The notes under the pieces are model-generated. The model saw nothing but the letters and a program-made list of their open reading frames with translations, was not told the DNA's origin and ran no database searches. From Pseudomonas khavaziana (lineage in GTDB: Bacteria > Pseudomonadota > Gammaproteobacteria > Pseudomonadales > Pseudomonadaceae): a stretch of 64,000 nucleotides of DNA. Below are positions 35,209-44,084 of this stretch, in pieces (positions within the stretch are counted from its first letter, which is position 1; every line of letters begins with the position of its first letter). The stretch spans positions 62,001 through 126,000 of the forward strand of contig NZ_JAHSTT010000009.1 in NCBI RefSeq assembly GCF_019145205.1, written 5' to 3'. The position numbers were made by a program, and so were the translations under genes.

Positions 35209-36207
35209 TTATTTGCTCGCCAGGGCTACAGGTGAGTGCAACTGCCTGACGTTTTCGCCGGGTCGAACGCGCTTGGCAACCTGATCTACCAGCGCCGCCA
35301 CTCGCTGCGTCGCGGTGATCGGCAACATGTGTCCACGGCCTTCCACCACCTGCATTTTCAATCCTGGCACCTTGCTCGCCAGGGCCTGGCCGTGTTTCTG
35401 GAAGTCGAGCACCTTGTCTTGCGCGCCATAGATCAGCCCGATAGGCAGGGTCAGCTGCGGGTAGCGTTTGACCATGTCCGGCAGGTGATCGTTGACGCGG
35501 TTGATCTCGGTGGAGGCGGCGTAGAAGTTGTCGGGGCGCATGCCCAGCAACCCGCCGCCACGGGTGGCAAAGTCCGGCGGCGCAGCATCGGGAGCGAATA
35601 CCCCCCTGACCACCGCGTTCTTGGTCAGCAGGCCAACGGGCATGGTCAACGTGTGGGCCATCCAGCGTCGCAACCAGGCCGGGCGTACCGCCAAAGACAG
35701 GAACACCAGCGGCAGCATGCGTTGGGGATGGGTCAAGGGCGCGACCAGCACCAATCCGGACACCGCATGGGGATGGTCCAGGGCCAGCGCCAAGGCTATC
35801 GCACCGCCCAGGGAATGCCCCAGGACCAGCGGCTTATCCAAGTCGAGCGTGTTGATAAAGGCGGCAATTTGCCGGGCCTGGGCCGGCAGGTCTGGCGCCG
35901 TGCCACGGCGCCGGGTGGAATAGCCCGAACCCGGTCGGTCGAGGGTGATCACGCGAAAATGTTCACGCAGTTGGCCGGACAAGGCATACGTCAGGTTGCG
36001 ACTGCTGCCCATCAGCCCGTGGATCATCACCAGCGGTGGGCCCTTGCCCTCTTCGACATAATGAAAGCGCTCGCCCTGTACCTCGACGAAGCGCCCGTTG
36101 CTCGGAACGGCCGCTTCAATGCGTCGCGTCATCCAGGCACTCAAGCCCCATAACGCCGCGCTGGCGCCCACCAGCACGCCCGCAGCCACTACCCATTCGA
36201 CAGCCAT
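35209..36207 (-). CDS. Alpha/beta-fold hydrolase (esterase/lipase-like)
   Basis: 332 residues from the ATG at 36207 (agagga upstream). An N-terminal membrane helix (WVVAAGVLVGASAALWGLSAW) anchors it. The hydrolase domain has the oxyanion motif HGLMGSSRN, DRPGSGYS, the nucleophile elbow GHSLGG, the acid in IYGAQDKVLD and the His in GRGHML. The reaction is probably ester hydrolysis. It lies between alkB and the divergent monooxygenase genes, so esters formed by Baeyer-Villiger oxidation of ketones are a reasonable substrate guess, but this is inference. Confidence 0.87.
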   Translation of the reverse strand: MAVEWVVAAGVLVGASAALWGLSAWMTRRIEAAVPSNGRFVEVQGERFHYVEEGKGPPLVMIHGLMGSSRNLTYALSGQLREHFRVITLDRPGSGYSTRRRGTAPDLPAQARQIAAFINTLDLDKPLVLGHSLGGAIALALALDHPHAVSGLVLVAPLTHPQRMLPLVFLSLAVRPAWLRRWMAHTLTMPVGLLTKNAVVRGVFAPDAAPPDFATRGGGLLGMRPDNFYAASTEINRVNDHLPDMVKRYPQLTLPIGLIYGAQDKVLDFQKHGQALASKVPGLKMQVVEGRGHMLPITATQRVAALVDQVAKRVRPGENVRQLHSPVALASK

Positions 36208-36495
36208 AGCTCGGTCCTCTGCTTCCCTGCGGCTGGCGACCTGACCGGAATTGATCAGGGCCTCAGCCATCGTCCACACCCTGGACCTAGACTTGATGCA
36301 TGGCGTGCTCGCCCGTCGGACAAATCCCACATGCGCAACAAGATCCTAGCGTAGGCGATTTTTTCAGGTAGATTATTTAAAATCTTTTTTAAAATAAATA
36401 ATTCAATTTTCCTTTGCAATGGTGTTCTATCTAAAAGACAAAACAAAAACAGGAGCAGATTCGATGCCCAAGCCTTCTACTAATGAGGCAGCCCT

Positions 36496-38034
36496 ATGAA
36501 TGCCTGCAGTGATTCAATCGACATCGCCATCATCGGCTCGGGGTTCGCGGGCTTATGCATGGCGATCAAACTCAAGGAAGCCGGGCTCACCGACTTCTTT
36601 ATCGCTGAGCAGGCCGAAACCCTCGGCGGTACGTGGCGCGATAACCATTACCCGGGGTGCGCCTGTGACGTGCAGTCCCATGTGTATTCGTTTTCCTTTG
36701 CGCCCAACCCGGACTGGACGCGGCAGTTCGCGGCGCAACCTGAGATCCGCGCCTACCTGGAACAATGCGCCACGCGCTTCGAGCTGGCGCCCTACCTGCG
36801 TTTCGGCATGGGCCTGCAACGTGCGGAGTTCGATGAGCAGCAGCAACGCTGGCACCTGACCTTCAGCAATGGCCGCCAGGTCAGTGCACGGGTGCTGGTA
36901 TCGGGCATGGGCGGCTTGTCGCGCCCGGCGATGCCGGACATCCCGGGCCTGGAAAGCTTCAAGGGCAAGCGCTTCCACTCCCAGCACTGGGACCACGACT
37001 ACGCCTTGAAAGGCAAGCGCGTGGCGGTGATCGGCACCGGCGCCAGCGCCATTCAGTTCGTGCCGCAGATCGCGCCGCAAGTGGCGCACCTGGACCTGTT
37101 CCAGCGCACACCGCCGTGGATCATGCCCAAGCCCGACCGACCGATTTCAACCTTCGAGCGCTGGCTGTTCAAGCACCTGCCGTTCACCCAAAAGCTGGTG
37201 CGCAGCGCCCTCTACTGGGCGCTGGAAGGCCGGGTGGTGGGTTTTGCCTTGCATCCACGGCTGATGAAGATGGTGCAGAAAATCGCCCTGCGTCACCTGC
37301 GCAGACAAGTGGCGCGCCCTTCCCTGCGCAAGATGCTGACGCCGGACTACACCATTGGCTGCAAGCGCGTGTTGATCTCCAACGACTACTACCCGGCTCT
37401 CTCGCGCAGCAATGTCGAGGTGGTCACCGACAGCGTGCTGCGCATCGAAGCTGATGGTGTGATCACCGCCGACGGCATCAAGCATCCCGCTGACTGCCTG
37501 ATCTTCGGCACGGGTTTCCAGGCCAGCGACCCCTTGCCCCGCGGTTGCATCATCGGCCGCGACGGCATCGACCTGATAGACGCCTGGGGCGACGGCGCCC
37601 ATGCCTACAAAGGCACCACCGTGCCGGGCTATCCGAACCTGTTCCTGATCGTGGGGCCCAACACCGGCCTGGGGCATAACTCGATGATTCTGATGATCGA
37701 AGCCCAGGTCAGCTACATCCTCGACGCACTGCGCCAAATGCAGCGCCAGCGCATTGCCACGGTAGAGGTCAAGCCCGCCGTGGAGCAGGCCTACAACCGC
37801 CAGTTGCAGGACAAGCTCAAGCGCACCATCTGGAACACCGGCGGCTGCCAGAGCTGGTACCTGGACCCACGCACCGGCAAGAACACCACGCTGTGGCCCG
37901 GCTCGACCTGGCGCTTCAAGCAGGTCACCCGGCATTTTGCGCTCAAGGACTATCTTGCCAGCCCACTGCCGACGCCCGCCACACCGCGCCCGCTACCCGC
38001 ACCCCACTCCGCCACAGAAGGCAGCCTGTCATGA
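36496..38034 (+). CDS. Flavin-containing monooxygenase of the Baeyer-Villiger type
   Basis: 512 residues. The FAD-binding GSGFAG is near residue 15 and the NADPH-binding GTGASA near 180. Between them the type I Baeyer-Villiger fingerprint FxGxxxHxxxW(P/D) is present as FKGKRFHSQHWD at 155-166. Such enzymes turn ketones into esters using NADPH and oxygen; close relatives (AlmA type) are linked to long-chain alkane oxidation. The SDR gene downstream overlaps it by 4 bases, and a PF10118-type gene follows, so three genes form an operon diverging from the hydrolase-alkB side. The spacer upstream (36208-36495) is AT-rich and holds attcaatttt, a half match to the alkB/fadE dyad. Confidence 0.88.
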   Translation: MNACSDSIDIAIIGSGFAGLCMAIKLKEAGLTDFFIAEQAETLGGTWRDNHYPGCACDVQSHVYSFSFAPNPDWTRQFAAQPEIRAYLEQCATRFELAPYLRFGMGLQRAEFDEQQQRWHLTFSNGRQVSARVLVSGMGGLSRPAMPDIPGLESFKGKRFHSQHWDHDYALKGKRVAVIGTGASAIQFVPQIAPQVAHLDLFQRTPPWIMPKPDRPISTFERWLFKHLPFTQKLVRSALYWALEGRVVGFALHPRLMKMVQKIALRHLRRQVARPSLRKMLTPDYTIGCKRVLISNDYYPALSRSNVEVVTDSVLRIEADGVITADGIKHPADCLIFGTGFQASDPLPRGCIIGRDGIDLIDAWGDGAHAYKGTTVPGYPNLFLIVGPNTGLGHNSMILMIEAQVSYILDALRQMQRQRIATVEVKPAVEQAYNRQLQDKLKRTIWNTGGCQSWYLDPRTGKNTTLWPGSTWRFKQVTRHFALKDYLASPLPTPATPRPLPAPHSATEGSLS

Positions 38035-38921
38035 AGTCATTCAACGGCCGCGTCGCGGCGATCACCGGTGCGGCCTCCGGCATGGGCCGCGCACTGGCCC
38101 TGGCCCTGGCACGGGAGGGCTGCCACCTGGCCTTGGCGGACAAGAACAGCCAGGGGCTGGAGCAGACCCTGACACTGGTGCAGACTTCGACCTTGGCGCC
38201 CGTAACCGTCACCACCCAGGTGCTGGACGTCTCCGACCGCCAAGCCATGCAGGATTGGGCGGCCCGTTGTGCCGCCGAGCACGGCCAGGTCAACCTGGTT
38301 TTCAATAATGCCGGGGTGGCACTGTCGAGCACCGTGGAAGGCGTGGATTACGCCGACCTGGAATGGATCGTCGGCATCAACTTCTGGGGCGTAGTGCATG
38401 GCACCAAGGCATTCCTGCCCTACCTCAAGGCCAGCGGCGACGGGCATGTGGTCAACACTTCCAGCGTGTTCGGCCTGTTCGCCCAGCCCGGCATGAGCGG
38501 CTACAACGCCACCAAGTTTGCCGTGCGCGGCTTTACCGAAGCCCTGCGCCAGGAACTCGACCTGCAACGCTGCGGGGTCTCAGCCACTTGTGTGCACCCC
38601 GGCGGCATTCGCACTGATATCTGCCGCAGCAGCCGCATCGACGCGAACATGACCGGGTTCCTCATCCACAGCGAGCAACAAGCCCGCGCCGATTTTGAAA
38701 AGCTGTTCATCACCGATGCCGACCAGGCCGCCAAGGTGATCCTGCAAGGCGTGCGCAAAAACAAGCGTCGCGTGCTGATCGGTCGCGACGCCTATTTTCT
38801 CGACCTGCTCGCCCGTTGCCTGCCATCGGCCTATCAAGCGCTGGTGGTGTTGGCCAGCAAGCGCATGGCGCCCAAGCCACGCAGGCCGGTATTTGAAACC
38901 AACGACGAGCCCCGTCTTTGA
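38031..38921 (+). CDS. Short-chain dehydrogenase/reductase
   Basis: 296 residues from the ATG at 38031, which overlaps the monooxygenase stop (ATGA); an upstream extension of the frame is not credible. Classical SDR motifs are present: TGAASGMG (12-19), NNAGVAL, the catalytic Ser in NTSSVFG, and YNATK. The C-terminal tail is longer than usual and basic (KNKRRVLIGRD... KRMAPKPRR), common in SDRs encoded beside flavin monooxygenases. It could oxidise a secondary alcohol to the ketone used by the neighbouring monooxygenase, or act on an aldehyde or alcohol. The substrate is not known. Confidence 0.87.
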   Translation: MKSFNGRVAAITGAASGMGRALALALAREGCHLALADKNSQGLEQTLTLVQTSTLAPVTVTTQVLDVSDRQAMQDWAARCAAEHGQVNLVFNNAGVALSSTVEGVDYADLEWIVGINFWGVVHGTKAFLPYLKASGDGHVVNTSSVFGLFAQPGMSGYNATKFAVRGFTEALRQELDLQRCGVSATCVHPGGIRTDICRSSRIDANMTGFLIHSEQQARADFEKLFITDADQAAKVILQGVRKNKRRVLIGRDAYFLDLLARCLPSAYQALVVLASKRMAPKPRRPVFETNDEPRL

Positions 38922-38936
38922 ACAGGAGGACGCACC

Positions 38937-39779
38937 ATGTTGCCGATCCGTCGCGATATCCGTTTTGCCTTGCCTGCCGAGCGCATCAAGGACTGGCATG
39001 AACAAGGTCCGGTCATCAGTCATTTCTTCAATGCCCTGTCGCTGTTGTTTCCCCAGGGCGAGCTGTTTTTCATGGACAGCGTGCGCCACTACCGTGGGCA
39101 GATCGACGATCCAGAACTGAAAAAGGAAATCCAGGGGTTTATCGGCCAAGAGGCCATGCACAGTCGCGAACATGTGGCCTACAACGACCTGCTGCAAGCG
39201 GCCGGGCTACCGGCGCACACCCTCGACGGGCGCCTGAAATTCTTCCTCGACCTGCAGAAAAAACACCTGCCGCCAGCGTTCAACCTGGCAGTAACCATTG
39301 CCCTTGAGCATTACACCGCGATGCTCGCGGAAATCCTGCTGAGCGACCCCTCGCGCTTTGGCGACTCGCTCAAGGGTTACCAGCAGATGTGGTACTGGCA
39401 TGCCCTGGAAGAAACCGAACATAAAGCCGTGGCGTTCGATGTCTGGAACCGCGTCATCAAGCCCGGCCCTGCACGCTATCTGCTGCGCACCGGGACCATG
39501 CTGACCACCACCCTGATGTTCTGGCTGGTGGTACTGGATTTCCACGTACGCCTGTTGATTGCCGACCGCACCTCGGGCGGCAAGCTCAAGGGGCTGTGGC
39601 GCATGATCAAGTATTTGTATGGCCCCAAGGGCGTGTTCCCGCGCATGCTGCGGCCGTGGCTGCATTATTTCAAACCGGGGTTTCATCCTTGGGATCATGA
39701 CAACCGGGCACGCCTGGCGGGGATAGACGGGTTGGTGGAAGAGATTGAGCGGACGCGGCGCGGGTATGAGTCGGCGTAG
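38937..39779 (+). CDS. PF10118-type putative metal-dependent protein, four-helix di-metal pattern
   Basis: 280 residues with aggagga before the ATG. It resembles the family annotated as predicted metal-dependent hydrolase (PF10118), often found beside a flavin monooxygenase and an SDR, as here. The residues that could bind metal look ferritin-like: E72-x-x-H75, E124/E132 in LEHYTAMLAE, and E159-x-x-H162. This pattern is closer to di-iron carboxylate enzymes than to hydrolases. A membrane-like helix (TMLTTTLMFWLVVLDFHVRLLI) lies near residue 200. The reaction is unknown. It is the third gene of the monooxygenase operon. Confidence 0.78.
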   Translation: MLPIRRDIRFALPAERIKDWHEQGPVISHFFNALSLLFPQGELFFMDSVRHYRGQIDDPELKKEIQGFIGQEAMHSREHVAYNDLLQAAGLPAHTLDGRLKFFLDLQKKHLPPAFNLAVTIALEHYTAMLAEILLSDPSRFGDSLKGYQQMWYWHALEETEHKAVAFDVWNRVIKPGPARYLLRTGTMLTTTLMFWLVVLDFHVRLLIADRTSGGKLKGLWRMIKYLYGPKGVFPRMLRPWLHYFKPGFHPWDHDNRARLAGIDGLVEEIERTRRGYESA

Positions 39780-39789
39780 GAGCCGAGTG

Positions 39790-40155
39790 TAACCACGATG
39801 CGCAGCGAGCCGCTCTTGATCTGCTGTTGATCTGCTTTTGATTTGAGGCGCCCCGTTAAACCACGCTGGCCGGAATTCGACAGGGATTTGGGGGGTAAAC
39901 CGGCAGGGATGCCGGTTTAGCCGCCCCGCGCCGAGGATGGCGCGTGGCGACGGCCCTATCCCGGATTGCAGGCTGACCCGGGCGAGGTGCCGAGTGGTGG
40001 GGCAAGAGCGTTTGGTTACTTTGCGCTTTTCAAAGTGACCCGCTGTAAAAGCGGAACCAATTGTGGCCGTTACCTAAATAATGGATATGTACTCGGTGTG
40101 ATCCAACATCCTGGTCAACTGTCAGGCCGCCATCGGGAGCAAGCCCCCTCCCACA
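39790..40155 (+). repeat. Dispersed structured repeat, copy D
   Basis: Very similar to copy C over most of its length. Hairpin 1 (39896-39904/39911-39919, loop AGGGAT) and hairpin 2 (39927-39932/39939-39944, loop GAGGAT) are intact. The left outer arm is present (39879-39894) but the right arm is eroded. Downstream blocks (gaggtgccgagtggtgggg, actttg/caaagt, ggatatgtactcgg) and a REP (ggagcaagccccctcccaca) follow. It lies after the monooxygenase operon on the same strand. Confidence 0.85.
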
Positions 40156-40230
40156 TTTGGACCGAGACCATCAGTCAAATACTGGTCAGCCGTCAGGCCG
40201 GGATCGGGGGCAGGCCCCTCCCTCATATGA
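40133..40230. repeat. REPIN at the right end of copy D
   Basis: Two REP-like units, gggagcaagccccctcccaca and gatcgggggcaggcccctccct, stand about 55 bases apart in the spacer between the monooxygenase operon and the EAL gene. The first is shared with the repeat copy. Confidence 0.6.
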
Positions 40231-40231
40231 A

Positions 40232-42301
40232 TCAAGCCAACGCCGCCCGCTCACGCACAAACCCCGGCAATTGATCCCCCGGCAGTGCCTTGCTGAAATA
40301 CCACCCCTGGATAAACACCTCGGGCCCCGTACTCAGAAAACCCAACTGCTCGGCAGTTTCCACCCCCTCCACCACCACCCCCAGCTTCAAGGCCTCGCAA
40401 AAACGCAACATGCCGGTCAGCACCTGGGCGCCCTTGGGGTCGCGCTGGGCAACCACAAAACTGCGGTCAATCTTGATGAAGTCCACAGGAAACTGATGCA
40501 GGTAACTCAATGCAGAAAAGCCGGTGCCGAAATCATCGAGATACACCTTGGCGCCCGTGGCCTGCAGTTTCTCGATGGTCTGGCGCGTAGCCGGGATATC
40601 ACTGACCAGCGCGTCCTCAGTGATCTCCACCGATACCCAGCCATGGGCCTGGGCAAGAATGTCCACCAGACGATCAGCATAGGCCGCGTCCTTCAAGGTG
40701 GCGCTGGAAATGTTAATGGTCATCGGCAGTTCAAAATCGTCCTTCTTCCACTTCTGATACTGGCGCACGGCCTGGGACGCCACCCACACGTCCACATCCG
40801 GCATCAGCCTGGCCTGCGCAAGCCATTGCAGGAACTCCCAGGGTGAATGCACCGTGCCTTGGCTGTCCCGGGCACGCATCAACGCCTCGCACCCGGTGCA
40901 CAGGCCGGTGCGGGTCGACACCTGGGGTTGGAACTCAAGGTAGAACTCGTAATCGCTGATCTGCTGGATTCGACTCAACTCCACGGCCTGTCGTGCCGAA
41001 GCCCTGTGGGAGGCCAGCACCGGATCGAACTTCAGCAGACGGCCTTTTTCTTCAAGACCGCGAAAGGTCATATCCAGGGACTTCAAATAAACCGTGCCAC
41101 CCTCGCAGGTTTGGCGATGAATTGCCCGCACGTAGGGCGCATACACCAAAGTACCCACACCTAGCAGCGCCAGCTGCAGCAGCACCGCCGCCAGATCACC
41201 ATGGGTGCTGAGGTAGGCATTGAGCAGTAGCGGCGCGGTAAATGGCACGCTGGCCACCGCCGGTGAGACCCAGCCCAACTGCACTGCCGTCAGCGCCACC
41301 ACGGTGTTGAACGCCGGCACCAGCACAAAGGGGATGAACAAACGCGGGTTGAGAATGATCGGCAACCCGAACAACAGCACCTCGCTGACGTTGAATAACG
41401 ACAGCGGCAAACTGGCAATAGCCAGCAACCGCATGGATTGGCTCCTGGAAAACAGCAGGATCGCCAGCAGCAGACACAATGTGGCGCCGGAACCGCCGAT
41501 AAACGCAAAACTACCCAACAGGCCGCTGTTGAGCAGGTACAGGACTGGCTCCCCCGCGGCCTGCGCCGCGCCGTTGAGCACCACGGCCTTATCCAGCACG
41601 TCGAACAGCGGCTGCATCGCATACACGCCGTGAATGCCGAAGAACCACAGCAGCGAATTCATCAGCGTTACAAAGAGTCCGCTGCCGTAGGGCGCTTGCA
41701 ATGCATCGAGCACCTGGGGCCCCTGCCATTGCGCCACATAGGGGATCAGCAGCAGCAACGACAGCAGCACCGCCAACGACACCGCCGTAATCGCACCGGG
41801 GAGCACCATATTGATGGTGCCCTTGAGGTTATGCCCGACCAGGTCTTCGTTGACCAGTCGCGTCCAACGAAAGCGGTGCAGCCAGGCGATGGCGGGCACA
41901 TTGACCAAGGGTGAGGCGATAGCTATAAACAGCAAGAAAGTGGCCGAAGCCCTGGGGTATTCGCGCAGCACAAAAGTGGCAACCACCACATGGGCGAGGC
42001 ACAGGAATGCGACCGGCAACTGTGGAAGGCGGTGCTGGATCGCCAACATGTAACCGATGGAGGCCGCGACCAGCAGGGGAATCACCGAACTGATCTGGTT
42101 GTGCAGCCCTGCCAGGAACGCTACCACCTGCGGGCTGAATCCCAGTACCCGGGCGCATTCGGACAGGATCAGGAAACCGGCGGATACCAGCAGGCAAGGC
42201 AGGATCCATAGCAGTCCTTCACGAATCGCACGCAACGATTCGGCGCTGGCCAAGACTGCCAGGCGCTGGGTAAGGAAAAGTCTGAACAGCCTTTGTGCCA
42301 T
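40232..42301 (-). CDS. PTS EIIC-like membrane domain fused to a c-di-GMP phosphodiesterase EAL domain
   Basis: 689 residues from the ATG at 42301 (agagga upstream). Residues 1-400 have about ten membrane helices and the signature FNVSEVLLFGLPIILNPRLFIPF of sugar-PTS EIIC proteins of the lactose/cellobiose class. From about 440 an EAL domain follows: EAL itself at 472-474, NISS, VEITED, LDDFGTGFSALSYL, IKIDRSF, VEGVET and QGWYFSKALP. All residues usually needed for phosphodiesterase activity are visible, so it should lower cyclic di-GMP. No EIIA or EIIB domain is fused or adjacent, so the EIIC part probably senses a sugar or PTS state rather than transporting. Confidence 0.88.
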   Translation of the reverse strand: MAQRLFRLFLTQRLAVLASAESLRAIREGLLWILPCLLVSAGFLILSECARVLGFSPQVVAFLAGLHNQISSVIPLLVAASIGYMLAIQHRLPQLPVAFLCLAHVVVATFVLREYPRASATFLLFIAIASPLVNVPAIAWLHRFRWTRLVNEDLVGHNLKGTINMVLPGAITAVSLAVLLSLLLLIPYVAQWQGPQVLDALQAPYGSGLFVTLMNSLLWFFGIHGVYAMQPLFDVLDKAVVLNGAAQAAGEPVLYLLNSGLLGSFAFIGGSGATLCLLLAILLFSRSQSMRLLAIASLPLSLFNVSEVLLFGLPIILNPRLFIPFVLVPAFNTVVALTAVQLGWVSPAVASVPFTAPLLLNAYLSTHGDLAAVLLQLALLGVGTLVYAPYVRAIHRQTCEGGTVYLKSLDMTFRGLEEKGRLLKFDPVLASHRASARQAVELSRIQQISDYEFYLEFQPQVSTRTGLCTGCEALMRARDSQGTVHSPWEFLQWLAQARLMPDVDVWVASQAVRQYQKWKKDDFELPMTINISSATLKDAAYADRLVDILAQAHGWVSVEITEDALVSDIPATRQTIEKLQATGAKVYLDDFGTGFSALSYLHQFPVDFIKIDRSFVVAQRDPKGAQVLTGMLRFCEALKLGVVVEGVETAEQLGFLSTGPEVFIQGWYFSKALPGDQLPGFVRERAALA

Positions 42302-42616
42302 GAGCCGTCCTCTGCCCGTCGCCTAACTGCCGCTGAAAACCAGCGCCGGAAACCCTCGCTAACGCTACACGTCCTAATGGTTGGAGTGAAAGCCTTTTGC
42401 CCACAGTTCTCGGGCTTTTTCGCCACTATCTGCTGGGTTACTACACGAATTCTCTAATGAATTATCGAACTTTCTGACTTGAGTCATCCTCTAAGGCTGT
42501 CTGAGTCGGTATCATCCGCGCCTTTCTGCGTGTCAAAGGATGTTACAACCTGCGTAACAGCGGGTGCGCTCAGGGAATCTAGCCTGGAACGACAACGGGC
42601 ACAAAGGAGCCTTACT
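42302..42616. other. Divergent spacer with a TGTTAC-N7-GTAACA dyad
   Basis: A 315-base spacer between the EIIC-EAL gene and a small membrane protein gene, transcribed apart. A perfect dyad TGTTAC (42541-42546) and GTAACA (42554-42559) lies about 60 bases before the plus-strand start and could bind a dimeric regulator. No further gene was seen. Confidence 0.35.
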
Positions 42617-42895
42617 ATGCAAGACAAGCGACCAAGCACCATGCGTCCCTTATTTGTCACCATCCTGCTGTGGTTGTGCAGCGTGGTGCTGCTGTTCGTG
42701 ATCAAAAACGTCATCGAGCTGTTTACCGGACCCGTTGCCGAGACCTGGGTGGACTTGGCATTGGTGCTGGTCGCCTACCTGACATTCTTTCTGCTCGCGC
42801 CGTTGCAGAACTGGATGCAGCGCAGGGCGCGCAAACGGGCTCGGCGCCAGGTCAGCAGCCATACTTCCGATGCCGAGATCCGGCCCTCCAATTAA
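42617..42895 (+). CDS. Small inner-membrane protein
   Basis: 92 residues from the ATG at 42617 (aaaggag upstream); the frame is open further upstream but has no ribosome site there. Two membrane helices (LFVTILLWLCSVVLLFVI and WVDLALVLVAYLTFFLLAPL) are followed by a strongly basic tail (RRARKRARRQ), which should be cytoplasmic. I do not recognise a family. Twelve bases separate it from the next gene, so the two are probably co-transcribed. Confidence 0.75.
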   Translation: MQDKRPSTMRPLFVTILLWLCSVVLLFVIKNVIELFTGPVAETWVDLALVLVAYLTFFLLAPLQNWMQRRARKRARRQVSSHTSDAEIRPSN

Positions 42896-42906
42896 GGTGC
42901 ATAGCG

Positions 42907-43236
42907 TTGTCAACACCCAGTGATACCTACCAGCTTGCACTGGACAGATTCCTGCGCGAACACCCGCACATCGCCAGTGAGCTGGACAACCTCAATCCAC
43001 TGGCGGCCCAGGCCAGGGGCGAAACCCTGGCGCAGTATCGCGCCGAACGCCTGCACGCAGCCTTCGAAGCACAAGCAGAACAACAGCATCTGTTCGCCTG
43101 GGAACTGACGCTCAAGCTGACGGCCGAGTCCAGCGAAGCCTTCGAGGCGCAACGCCGCGAGGTGCATAAAGAAGTCGCACAGATGGCCGGCATGGACTGG
43201 GTCGAATACTGCCAGTTGCATGACTTGAAGGTTTGA
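42907..43236 (+). CDS. Small soluble protein (probably DUF6388)
   Basis: 109 residues from a TTG at 42907 with aaggt eight bases upstream; no ATG fits. The sequence is helical and charged (REHPHIASELDNLNPLAAQARGETLAQYRAERLHAAFE, ending MDWVEYCQLHDLKV) with no signal or membrane segment. It resembles a short Pseudomonas family that I recall as DUF6388; that name needs a search. It ends 8 bases from the converging kinase gene of the secretion locus, with no terminator between them. Function unknown. Confidence 0.68.
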   Translation: MSTPSDTYQLALDRFLREHPHIASELDNLNPLAAQARGETLAQYRAERLHAAFEAQAEQQHLFAWELTLKLTAESSEAFEAQRREVHKEVAQMAGMDWVEYCQLHDLKV

Positions 43237-43244
43237 TTCTCGCC

Positions 43245-44084
43245 CTACAGATACCAACGCGGCCGTTTGCAACTCATGGCCCTGCCTAGTTCGGCGACCG
43301 TGATGGTTCGCTGTTGCGGGTCTGTCGCCAGCGCCACACGCAACGCCGACCAGCAGCGCCTGGGCAGTTGCCTCGGGCAGGTCAATCTATCCATCGGCGC
43401 GTGCTTGCCAAGACGCGTGCCATGGGCCAGCTCGTAGATAATGCAGGCCACGCCATACACGTCGGCGGCAGCGGTCAACGCACCGCCCTCGCGCAACTCC
43501 GGCGCTGCATAAGCGGGCGTCCAGGCATTGATCCGGCTGCGACTCAGGCTCGGCAGGTTCGCCACCTGCGCTTGTGCACACCCCAGCCCAAAATCGAACA
43601 AGCACACCCCCTCCTGTCCCACCATGACATTGGCCGGCTTGACATCGCCGTGCAACACATTCTGCTGATGGGTGGAGGCAAGGGCATCCAGCAACTGCAG
43701 GGCCATGGGTTGCAGCTCCCGCCAGGGCAAACCATCGGGACACTCCAGGAGCAGCCGGTCCAGGGTCACGCCCTGCAGCCACTCCATGGTGAAAAACGCG
43801 ATTTGGCTCTGGGTGTCGACCTCGAACGAAAACATCCGCACCACGCGCGGATGTCGCAGGCTACGCGCCAACGCAAATTCGCTGAACAACAACACATGTG
43901 CATCCGGGCACTGGGCAAAAGGTTCGCCCAATAGCTTGAGTGCCACAGGCGAACACGCCTCGCCTAATTGTTCGTGCAACAGGTCACGAGCACGATACAC
44001 CACACCCATCCCGCCTTTGCCCAGTACGTACTCAAGGTGATAGCGCCCGCCCAGCAAACGAGGCGGCTCGCCCGTCGAGCTCAA
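43245..44084 (-). CDS. stk: Type VI secretion serine/threonine kinase, short Stk1-like form
   Basis: 279 residues, a bare kinase domain without the periplasmic sensor of PpkA. The glycine loop GKGGMGVVY is at 22-30, the lysine K50 in VALK, the catalytic loop HGDVKPANVM, the metal loop DFG, and AAPELREG. The catalytic loop reads HGD, not HRD. The start is a TTG overlapping the phosphatase stop (TTGA). In P. aeruginosa HSI-II the same place holds stk1, which acts with the phosphatase stp1 on the secretion machine, with the FHA protein the likely target. It is the last gene of the locus. Confidence 0.88.
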   Translation of the reverse strand: MSSTGEPPRLLGGRYHLEYVLGKGGMGVVYRARDLLHEQLGEACSPVALKLLGEPFAQCPDAHVLLFSEFALARSLRHPRVVRMFSFEVDTQSQIAFFTMEWLQGVTLDRLLLECPDGLPWRELQPMALQLLDALASTHQQNVLHGDVKPANVMVGQEGVCLFDFGLGCAQAQVANLPSLSRSRINAWTPAYAAPELREGGALTAAADVYGVACIIYELAHGTRLGKHAPMDRLTCPRQLPRRCWSALRVALATDPQQRTITVAELGRAMSCKRPRWYL

